In this document: in pieces, positions 57,776 through 64,000 of the stretch
How the letters are laid out: each line of letters begins with the position of its first letter
Position numbering within the stretch: the first letter of the stretch is position 1
DNA from: Catonella sp963539695
Lineage (GTDB): Bacteria > Bacillota > Clostridia > Lachnospirales > Lachnospiraceae
Assembly: GCA_963539695.1 (NCBI GenBank)
Contig: CAUTOC010000004.1
Coordinates: 14,437 to 78,436, forward strand
Reading direction: 5' to 3'
Length of the DNA: 64,000 bases
Translations under genes and position numbers: made by a program
The notes under the pieces: generated by a model
The model's input: the letters and a program-made list of their open reading frames with translations, nothing else
What the model was told of the DNA's origin: nothing
The model's database searches: none

Positions 57776-60382
57776 TTATGGCATTGTTATTATTTTTACT
57801 TCTCTTGCTCCTAATCCCTCTATCTCTATGGTAAGATAAAACTTTTTATTAACTTTAATTCCGTTGTAATCTGAAGGAATCCTCAACTCTAAAACAGGTG
57901 AGTTCCATTTTTTCAGAAGCTTTGCTCCATGTTTGTTTACGGAAAATTCTGCACCGTCCGAGCTGTTATTATATCTGCCGGTAATTTTTAATTTATCAAA
58001 TACATCATCTCTGTTAAGGACAACACCGTCTTTTCCGGTTAAAAGTATCTTTATATTTTTCCCTTCTGCATATTGGAATATTACAAAACCATCTGCTGTT
58101 GCACCGTCATCACTTTCTATCGCTGTAGCAGTAAATTTTGCATTTTCTGTATTAGGTTTATTTTTTTTGCCTTTCAGATATTTTATGGTCAGATTTGGCA
58201 GTTTATTTGTGCCGACCGTTACAGAAAGTACCAGTTCCGTATCTTGGCTGAATTCATCTCCTGCCACTTCTCCACTGAACACTTTATCTGTAAAAATAAC
58301 TATTTTACCTGCATTAAATTCGTAAGCTGTTCCATCTAACTGCATTTCCACATTATCTTTAATTCTGCTTATCTTTATATCCTTATTATGACTCTGCCAG
58401 TTCTCTATTGTTATTTCAGGTTTTTCTTCATAATAATATTCTGTCTTATTTGTTTTAAGCGACATAGGCAACTGCTTTGGAACTACAGTGATATTGGCAT
58501 AGAACTTAACCTTTTTACCACTTGTATCTTCTTTTTCTATATCCTCAGGCAAGTCAAATTCTGCTTCACTCTGTCTTGGTACTCCCGGAGTTGTTGCTGT
58601 CCTTGTACCGACAAAGCCCCAGCCCTTTATCGCAATATCCCTTGTACTATTATCAGAGAGTTCTACTGTAAATGAAGCAGGCAGTTTTCCATTATCAGCT
58701 AATTCTTTAGCCTTATTTATCCAACCTGTTCCCACTTCTACAGTGATTTCAGGTATCTGTGTAATTATCTTAACCACCCTTTTTTTAGCCGGATTAAAAT
58801 TAGGATCAGGTGCATATTGTATGGTTATTGTACCCGGTACTCTTTCTTCGTTTATTGTAACTTTTACATCAAGTTCTATATTTTTATCAAAATTCTTTAC
58901 CGTACTTTCAAAAATTCCGTCAGTAATAAGTGTTATCTTATCATCTGCAACCGTATATTGTTTAGGCGAAGAAATTTCTTTTGATGTTTCAAAACCTTTA
59001 GCTGCCTCAACTTTTATTGTTTTCACATCTTTTGGCATATTTTTAACTGTAATTACGGGATTATCCTTGTAATAATATGTTTTATTTTCAAATTCAAGTT
59101 TTGGTTTTAATACTGCCTGTGGCTTTACATTTACAGCTATAGTACAGGTTGGCATTTCTCCGACAATTCCGTCAGGAAGATTATATATAGCTGTAGTACT
59201 TGTCTTACCTGCCCTATATGTGTTACAATAACTCCATTTTACTCCATTAATGGTAAGCTTGGTGTTGTCGCTAAGTGTAGCTGAAAGTGTCTTTGGAAGT
59301 TGATTTTCTTCTATCTTCTTCCAGTCAGCTCCGTATTCAACTGTTATTTCCTTTATATCAGCCTCTACACTTACAATAGTTTTTATCTGCTTTTTCTTTA
59401 TTTCTACTGTGGTTTTAACTTCTTTTTTAGCTCCAGTTACCCCCGCAGGTAAGTCATATTCTGCTTCAATTTCATATCTTGCAGGCTTATTAAAGTTAAT
59501 CTTTTCAAGACCTTTCCAAGACTTTATTGTAATTTTTACCTTTGTTTCATCACTTAGGGTTGCTGTAAATAACTTAGGCAGTTTAGCATTTACTTCTTCC
59601 TTCTTACTTCCCTCTGTTAGGGATATATCAGGAATTTTCTCCACAGATTTTATCAGCTTTTCTGTTTTCTTAGGCTCATTTGTGCCGCCTGAAGAACCGC
59701 CGCCAAATCCGCCTCCTACACCTCCACCAAAACCTGAATTTCCTGAATTTGCAGGTTTTTCCGTATCAGGCTTTTTTTCTTTAATTTCTTCTTTTTTCTT
59801 TGCATTATCATTATGGTTGTCTGCAATTTTCTTCTCTGTATTTTCATTAACTGTATTTTCCGCACTGTCAGTTAAATCAAGGTTCATATTGCCTATCTTT
59901 TTACAACCCTTGAAGCTGTCGCCCTTTACCTTTGTTTTACTGCTTTTAACAGTTAAATCGGTGAGATTTTTACAATTAGCAAAAGCTTTACTCCCTATGC
60001 TCTTCACGCTTTCGGGTATTATTATTTTCTCTAAAGAACTGCAATTTTCAAAAGCCTTGTTTTCAACTTTTTTAATACCTTTTGGTAACTTAATGCCTTG
60101 TAAATTCCGGCAATTAGAGAATGCTTCTTTACCTATGGTTTTAACCGTGGAAGGCATGATTACCTTTTCTATACCAATATTGCCATAAAAAGCTTTAGTT
60201 CCTATCTTCTTCACGCCTTTAGGTATTCTTACCGTCTTTTCATTTCCGGTGTATTTTATAAGTACAGCCTTTTTTATTATAAAATTATTATCTGCCGCCT
60301 TTAATGAGGATGGTGTGAATAACGAAATTAACATTAGTATAATCATTAAAATACTAATGTTTCTCTTTTTATTTGTTAACAT
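57776..60382 (-). CDS. BspA-type leucine-rich repeat surface protein with Ig-like domains
   Basis: 868 residues. Signal peptide (S-L-K-A-A-D cleavage region near residue 30), four to five BspA repeats (IGTKAFYGNIGIEKVIMPS; IGKEAFSNCRNLQGIKLP), a Gly-rich linker (GGGVGGGFGGGSSGG) and then three similar beta-sandwich modules that end in paired I-K-K/T-V-E-I patterns. BspA proteins bind host matrix and other bacteria. It is first in an operon with the protease, behind a promoter with a palindromic operator. Confidence 0.85.
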   Translation of the reverse strand: MLTNKKRNISILMIILMLISLFTPSSLKAADNNFIIKKAVLIKYTGNEKTVRIPKGVKKIGTKAFYGNIGIEKVIMPSTVKTIGKEAFSNCRNLQGIKLPKGIKKVENKAFENCSSLEKIIIPESVKSIGSKAFANCKNLTDLTVKSSKTKVKGDSFKGCKKIGNMNLDLTDSAENTVNENTEKKIADNHNDNAKKKEEIKEKKPDTEKPANSGNSGFGGGVGGGFGGGSSGGTNEPKKTEKLIKSVEKIPDISLTEGSKKEEVNAKLPKLFTATLSDETKVKITIKSWKGLEKINFNKPARYEIEAEYDLPAGVTGAKKEVKTTVEIKKKQIKTIVSVEADIKEITVEYGADWKKIEENQLPKTLSATLSDNTKLTINGVKWSYCNTYRAGKTSTTAIYNLPDGIVGEMPTCTIAVNVKPQAVLKPKLEFENKTYYYKDNPVITVKNMPKDVKTIKVEAAKGFETSKEISSPKQYTVADDKITLITDGIFESTVKNFDKNIELDVKVTINEERVPGTITIQYAPDPNFNPAKKRVVKIITQIPEITVEVGTGWINKAKELADNGKLPASFTVELSDNSTRDIAIKGWGFVGTRTATTPGVPRQSEAEFDLPEDIEKEDTSGKKVKFYANITVVPKQLPMSLKTNKTEYYYEEKPEITIENWQSHNKDIKISRIKDNVEMQLDGTAYEFNAGKIVIFTDKVFSGEVAGDEFSQDTELVLSVTVGTNKLPNLTIKYLKGKKNKPNTENAKFTATAIESDDGATADGFVIFQYAEGKNIKILLTGKDGVVLNRDDVFDKLKITGRYNNSSDGAEFSVNKHGAKLLKKWNSPVLELRIPSDYNGIKVNKKFYLTIEIEGLGAREVKIITMP

Positions 60383-60401
60383 AATTCTCTCCTTTTCTTT
60401 T

Positions 60402-60444
60402 GTTAGTCCTAACTAACTTTAGTATCTTTTTAAGAATTTGTCAA
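60402..60444 (-). promoter_or_regulatory. Promoter of the BspA-protease operon with a DtxR-like palindrome
   Basis: On the minus strand TTGACA (60439-60444), 17 bases, TAAAGT (60416-60421). The palindrome GTTAGTTAGGACTAAC (60402-60417) overlaps the -10 and start. Its spacing resembles iron-repressor boxes of the DtxR family (TTAG...CTAA). Confidence 0.55.
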
Positions 60445-60456
60445 CTGTTTTATATA

Positions 60457-60840
60457 TTATACAGTAAGTTCGATTCGATTCCCTTCTATCCCTAAAATAC
60501 AACTCTCATAATATCCGTCTCCGGTAATTCTCGGTTCGCTTAAAATCTCATAACCGGAGTTTCCCAATACTTTTGTAAGCTCATCCACCCTCTCCTTACT
60601 TCCTACTGAAAATGCAATATGAATATATCCTGTTCTTTCAATATCTTTACTTAAATCTTCTATCTGAGGTTTATTCATAATTTCAAGCCTTGTGCTATCT
60701 GCAAAACTTATAAAGTAAGATTTGAAATCAGTTTTTTTATTATGATAAAGCTCGCTCGCTCTGCCACCAAGATATTTTACAAAAAAATTCTTTGTAGCTT
60801 CAAGGTCGTTTACATACATCGCTACATGTTCTATCCTCAT
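60457..60840 (-). CDS. VOC-superfamily (glyoxalase/bleomycin-resistance-like) protein
   Basis: 127 residues with the paired beta-alpha-beta-beta-beta layout. H5 in I-E-H-V-A-M-Y-V, E54 in L-E-I-M-N, H74 in Y-I-H-I-A-F-S-V and a terminal E in N-R-I-E-L-T-V are the usual four metal ligands. Substrate unknown; the family includes glyoxalase I, dioxygenases and drug-binding proteins. Confidence 0.8.
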   Translation of the reverse strand: MRIEHVAMYVNDLEATKNFFVKYLGGRASELYHNKKTDFKSYFISFADSTRLEIMNKPQIEDLSKDIERTGYIHIAFSVGSKERVDELTKVLGNSGYEILSEPRITGDGYYESCILGIEGNRIELTV

Positions 60841-60841
60841 A

Positions 60842-60973
60842 TCATTTTACCTCTGCCTTTTTCAATTTATAATATGCCATTTCAAGCATTCCGAAATTTA
60901 TTACTGCAAAAATCAACAGATAAACCGGCATTATTCCTATACCTGTTTTTTCTTGTAACACTTCGAATACCAT
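60842..60973 (-). pseudogene. Fragment of a membrane protein gene
   Basis: MVFEVLQEKTGIGIMPVYL, then a membrane helix and the end KLKKAEVK. In the neighbouring frame upstream (about 60974-61040) A-I-K-I-S-A-V-I-F-T-L-I-A-F-Y-A-Y-G reads as the preceding helix, so a frameshift or truncation split a small two-helix gene. It lies just upstream of the VOC gene. Confidence 0.5.
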
Positions 60974-61055
60974 AGGCATAAAATGCAATCAAAGTAAAAA
61001 TTACCGCCGATATTTTAATTGCTTCCTTAATTATTTTATTAAAATAATAAGGTTA

Positions 61056-61142
61056 TTGACCTTTTAGGATTATATCGTATATTATAGATAAACAGATAGC
61101 ACTTTATCACCAAAATTAAAGGATAATATAGGATTATATCGT
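61056..61142 (+). promoter_or_regulatory. Promoter and direct repeats ahead of the AraC regulator
   Basis: TTGACC, 16 bases, TATATT (61056-61083). The 13-base sequence AGGATTATATCGT occurs twice: within the promoter spacer (61066-61078) and 64 bases downstream (61130-61142), just before the gene. The regulator may bind these to control itself. Confidence 0.55.
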
Positions 61143-61163
61143 CATTATTAAGGAGATTAGTTT

Positions 61164-62069
61164 ATGGCATTATCATTTTCAGTTGATAAAACAGATAGTA
61201 GCGGAAAAGAACTTCTGACCTATGGAACCTCAGATTTCCCTATCGCCTTTTTTGATGATGATCTGACAAAGGTCAAAGTTCCTTGGCACTGGCATGATGA
61301 ACTTGAGATTATAATAATAACAGAAGGCTCTGTTTGCGTAGAAATAGCAAACAGCAGCTTTATACTTGAAAAAGGTGACGGATATTTTATAAATAGCGGC
61401 ATTCTACACTCCGCAAAATTATTATCTGCCTGCGGACATCAGCACGCATTGATTTTTTCTCCAAAAATTGCCGCTCATAGTGATGGCATTATTTGGAATA
61501 CTTATATTAAGCCTGTTTTAGATAATTCTTCTTTATCTTTTATAAAGCTTAACGCTTCTGTTTCATGGCAGAAAGATATTTTACAATTAGCTAATGAAGC
61601 ATGGATTTATGGTGCTTATGAAAAAAAAGACTATCCCATTACGGTTCGCCATTGTATTACATCAATATTTAGCTTAATTAAAAGTTATACTAAATTATTA
61701 GAAAATGAAACTATCTTCACCGACAAAGCTAAACAGGATGAAATTCGTATCAAAAAAACATTACTTTTTATTGAAAATAATTATTCATCAGTTATTACAA
61801 TAGCTGACATTGCTGATAGTGGAGATATTAGCATAAGTTCCTGTCTTCGTTTATTTAAACATATATTAAATACAACTCCGATACAATATCTGATTAAATA
61901 TCGCCTTCAAAAAGCGATTGAAGAGTTTGATAACCTTACAGGGAAGAGTATAGGCGATATTGCTTATTCCTGCGGTTTTTCCGATGCAGCCTATTTTAAC
62001 AGATGCTTCAAAAAGGAGTTTGGCTGTACCCCTACAGAGTATACGGAAGGGAGACTTAACAGTAATTAA
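61164..62069 (+). CDS. AraC-family transcriptional regulator with cupin sensor
   Basis: 301 residues. N-terminal cupin-like domain (VPWHWHDELEIIIITEGSV, with H-x-H and E), then a C-terminal AraC double helix-turn-helix (V-I-T-I-A-D-I-A-D-S and G-D-I-A-Y-S-C-G-F-S-D-A-A-Y-F-N-R-C-F-K). The G-F-S-D-A-A-Y-F-N-R signature is intact. Ligand unknown, perhaps a sugar. It ends 4 bases inside the phosphatase gene on the other strand. Confidence 0.92.
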   Translation: MALSFSVDKTDSSGKELLTYGTSDFPIAFFDDDLTKVKVPWHWHDELEIIIITEGSVCVEIANSSFILEKGDGYFINSGILHSAKLLSACGHQHALIFSPKIAAHSDGIIWNTYIKPVLDNSSLSFIKLNASVSWQKDILQLANEAWIYGAYEKKDYPITVRHCITSIFSLIKSYTKLLENETIFTDKAKQDEIRIKKTLLFIENNYSSVITIADIADSGDISISSCLRLFKHILNTTPIQYLIKYRLQKAIEEFDNLTGKSIGDIAYSCGFSDAAYFNRCFKKEFGCTPTEYTEGRLNSN

Positions 62070-62530
62070 ATCTTATTTTTTGAGGTTAATTCACTTAACA
62101 ATCCCTGACAGCCTTCAAGCACATCCCTATAGGTTATGTCAAAGTCACCGGTATACCAAGGATCTGCTATATCACCTGATTTGCCGGCAAAAGACAGGAG
62201 CTTATTTATCTTATTTTGAGGATCACCTTTTAAGATTCTGTCGAGGTTTCTAATATTGTTTGTATCCATAGCTATTATGTAGTCAAATTTCCCATAATCC
62301 GCCTTGGTTATCTGTGTAGATGTATGAGGCAGGACAGGAACTCCGACTTCTCTGAGCTTCTTAACCGTACCATAGTGAGGGGATTCTCCGAGAGCCTCTG
62401 TACTGGTGGCTTTTGAGTCTATAAAGAAACTGTTTGTAAGACCTGCTTTGTTAACGAGGTCCTGAAATACAAAGTGTGCCATGGTGCTGCGGCAGATGTT
62501 GCCATGACAGATGAATAACACTTTTATCAT
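62066..62530 (-). CDS. Low-molecular-weight protein-tyrosine phosphatase
   Basis: The start is MIKVLFICHGNICRS at 62530, behind AAGGAGA. The signature C-x5-R (C8...R14) is present, with H-G-N-I-C-R-S, and the general-acid D-P-W-Y-T-G-D-F near residue 125. 154 residues, normal length. It removes phosphate from phosphotyrosine, for example on capsule kinases or other targets. Confidence 0.92.
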   Translation of the reverse strand: MIKVLFICHGNICRSTMAHFVFQDLVNKAGLTNSFFIDSKATSTEALGESPHYGTVKKLREVGVPVLPHTSTQITKADYGKFDYIIAMDTNNIRNLDRILKGDPQNKINKLLSFAGKSGDIADPWYTGDFDITYRDVLEGCQGLLSELTSKNKI

Positions 62531-62713
62531 TGTTTTGTCTCTCCTTGTTTTGCCTCGTAATTCCCTGTTTTGCAAGGGTTTCCGGGATTATGGTTGTATG
62601 CTCTGAAATTACAGATTATGGCAAATCAGAGCAGAATTTATCAAGTTATTACTACCTGTTAGTAGTAAAATTGGTAGTAAAACGAAAATTCTTACTACTA
62701 AGGATTTATAAAA

Positions 62714-62742
62714 AAAGCCGCAGACACATCATCTACGGCTTT
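62714..62742. terminator. Hairpin with A/T flanks, likely terminator
   Basis: AAAGCCGCAGA-cacatca-TCTACGGCTTT (one mismatch). Just before it (62650-62700) lie repeated TAGTAGTAA/TTACTACT words, as found at tyrosine-integrase att regions. Confidence 0.5.
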
Positions 62743-62780
62743 GGCTCTACGAACACTGCTTCAAAATATAATCCATTCCA

Positions 62781-62915
62781 TCATCCAATTTCAGAACCTT
62801 TGCATTCTTCTAGAATAATGTCGATAAATTCTATTATTATATCACGATTAATTTTACTTTTAAAGACCAAACTTTCTTTTTCCAACTTATATAAATTGCA
62901 ATGTAGTTTTTCAAC
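62781..62915 (-). pseudogene. 3' fragment of an unknown gene
   Basis: An open frame without a start reads EKLHCNLYKLEKESLVFKS, then I-N-R-D-I-I-I-E-F-I-D-I-I-L-E-E-C-K-G and stop. It is interrupted upstream by TAA within a repeat element, so it looks like a gene end left by rearrangement. Confidence 0.4.
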
Positions 62916-63281
62916 TTAAATGCAACATTGTGTTGCACTTACTCTGACAGATACCTCTGTTGCATTTACTTTGAAGCATATCATTAGTTCAGTTTCAAAA
63001 TTATTAAATATAATACATAGAGCCACTCTAATTGATAAATCAAGGAAATATAAGGCTATTGTAGGTTTTATTTATAGTTATATTGGGCTTAATTTATTAT
63101 AAATTTCACTTACGAAATTCTAGTCAAGGCTGGGCTGAAAACCCATTCACTTTAGCCTTGACAGATTTCGTGTAAGTGAAATATAATCGATTAGCCCAAA
63201 TATAAGATTTATAAGTAGATATTGGTAAAATTTTTCAAAGTAAACGCAACACTAAAAACCGTTGCATTTAACCTGAAAGAT
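62907..63281. repeat. Five-copy 21-bp repeat in head-to-head pairs
   Basis: Consensus near GTTGCATTTACTTTGAAAGAT. Copies at 62907-62927 (minus), 62932-62952 (plus), 62959-62979 (plus), 63230-63250 (minus) and 63261-63281 (plus). The outer pairs face each other and bracket the long inverted repeat below. Confidence 0.6.
63081..63204. repeat. Long inverted repeat (about 50-base arms)
   Basis: The left arm runs from TATTGGGCTTAAT through ATTTCACTTACGAAAT to GTCAAGGCT; the right arm is its imperfect reverse complement. The loop is about 22 bases and holds GGGctgaaaaCCC. Size and form resemble a miniature inverted-repeat element. Confidence 0.65.
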
Positions 63282-63583
63282 GTGGTTTCAGGTCTGTTTG
63301 CTATACTCTTTTTTCGCCAAAAGCAATCCGCTAAGCTTCTTCCGTTTCCTGCATAACTGCATTTGACGATAACATTTCCGACTTTCATAAAATACATGGA
63401 AAGCGGATTCATATTTTTCTTGTTCTTTATATCTTCAATGTCCGGAACGAGTCTTTGATCAATCTCATTCACTGACATATTTTTATATCTTGCTAATTCT
63501 TCTGCATTCATTAGAAAACTCCTTTCCCTGTTGTTTTCTTTTTTAAGTTTTTTGACATTGGTAGGTGTCTTGGCTGACAACAT
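63209..63583 (-). CDS. DUF6870-like protein of an integrative element, aberrant C-terminus
   Basis: 124 residues from the ATG at 63583; an internal ATG at 63511 (MNAEELARYKNMSVNEID) also has AAAGGAG. A-R-Y-K-N-M-S-V-N-E-I-D, then KVGNVIVKCSYAGNGRSLADC resemble DUF6870 proteins of integrative elements. The last 30 residues run into the 21-bp repeats (V-A-F-T-L-K), so the natural end is probably lost. Confidence 0.5.
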   Translation of the reverse strand: MLSAKTPTNVKKLKKENNRERSFLMNAEELARYKNMSVNEIDQRLVPDIEDIKNKKNMNPLSMYFMKVGNVIVKCSYAGNGRSLADCFWRKKSIANRPETTSFRLNATVFSVAFTLKNFTNIYL

Positions 63584-63684
63584 AGGAATCTCACCTCCGC
63601 CCCTTATTCAAGACGAGCCGGCATAAACTACCCCTGTATCATTATCACTACTTATTTCAACGAACAGATTGCCACCTCTGTTTT

Positions 63685-63825
63685 TTATGTATTCTTATTT
63701 CTCGCTCGCTTTTTTATATCCTCATATACAATGGTATTCATCCAAACCGAAACGAACTGCGATAAATACTTGTGAAAACATCTCGCTTCAGCAAAAAGGT
63801 CATGGCGTAAGTAATAATACTCCAT
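63685..63825 (-). CDS. Small conserved-looking protein, 46 aa
   Basis: MEYYYLRHDLFAEARCFHKY, then W-M-N-T-I-V-Y-E-D-I-K-K-R-A-R. It lies upstream of the DUF6870-like gene in the same direction. The ribosome-binding site is weak. Likely part of the same integrative-element remnant. Confidence 0.4.
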   Translation of the reverse strand: MEYYYLRHDLFAEARCFHKYLSQFVSVWMNTIVYEDIKKRARNKNT

Positions 63826-63940
63826 AAGTAGATAAAGTCCTACCTTGGTCTATTCAGTTGTCAAAGTACAAATATTGGAAAGGGAACTTTCTTTTTATCT
63901 TCCAATTTGCCTTAACCGGCATTCTCTTTTTCAAGAAAGT

Positions 63941-63992
63941 AAAAAAGGTCAAACTCCCCTTCACTTTATATAAGGAAAATTTGACCCCTTTG
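63941..63992 (-). terminator. Terminator at the window right edge
   Basis: AAGGGGTCAAATTTTCCTT and AAGGGGAGTTTGACCTT form an imperfect stem on the minus strand, followed by TTTTTT. It would end a transcript entering from the right. Confidence 0.6.
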
Positions 63993-64000
63993 GTTACCGA

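Noticed and set aside
57776..60382. An LPxTG sortase signal on the BspA protein or the large protease
   Set aside because: Neither C-terminus has LPxTG followed by a hydrophobic stretch and basic tail; attachment mode is left open.
62920..63102. A 60-residue plus-strand gene (MQHCVALTLTD...)
   Set aside because: It is made mostly of repeat copies and inverted-repeat arm, has no ribosome-binding site and no convincing protein features.

Overview
The window is AT-rich DNA (roughly 36-40 percent GC by eye) from a Firmicute, most likely a clostridial Lachnospiraceae-type bacterium. The evidence is strong AAGGAGG ribosome-binding sites, BspA-type surface proteins, and a prophage type common in that family. 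No rRNA, tRNA or CRISPR array was seen.

Positions 1 to about 44,480 are most of a temperate contractile-tailed (myovirus) prophage. Its left end lies outside the window. Almost everything is transcribed leftward (minus strand). In transcription order there is a switch region (40.5-42.1 kb), then a three-copy array of tiny cassettes (38.9-41.0 kb). Next come early genes with YopX proteins, an HUH rolling-circle-type Rep, RecU and a cytosine methyltransferase (31.6-38.8 kb), then ParA/ParB (27.9-30.5 kb) and a sigma-like late regulator with the terminases (23.4-27.6 kb). The lambda-like head genes follow (portal, ClpP-type protease with nested scaffold, gpD, capsid E) and are interrupted by a type I-like methylase plus half specificity subunit. 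Last are the tail and baseplate (sheath, tube, G/GT chaperone, tape measure, gpX/D/V/U/W/J/I, fibre), a lectin-like host-recognition protein and the lysis genes. A SWIM zinc-finger protein and a large serine integrase (plus strand) close the right end. The integrase abuts an ABC-transporter ATPase gene cut right after its Walker B motif, so that gene is the probable attachment site.

Several features do not fit a routine prophage. (1) A near-palindromic 17-bp site occurs five times over 30 kb in a genome that carries ParA and ParB, suggesting dispersed centromeres. (2) The HUH Rep is preceded by a short countertranscript candidate with its own promoter and terminator, as in rolling-circle plasmids. 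Together with ParAB this suggests phage-plasmid ancestry. (3) A cassette of about 650 bp is repeated three times with conserved ends and different cargo. (4) Two lectin-fold genes carry variable-region-like tracts, and a stop-containing Avd-like remnant lies beside one of them, with no reverse transcriptase in the window: apparently a decayed or trans-acting diversity-generating retroelement.

From 44.5 kb onward is host or other accessory DNA. It holds a bacteriocin-type ABC system, an internally deleted tyrosine integrase, a RloA/RloB-like (AbiL-like) defence pair, and two large secreted proteins (BspA repeats; subtilisin-family protease) behind a promoter overlapped by a DtxR-like palindrome. 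It ends with a VOC protein, an AraC regulator, a low-molecular-weight phosphatase, and a repeat-rich stretch with mobile-element remnants.
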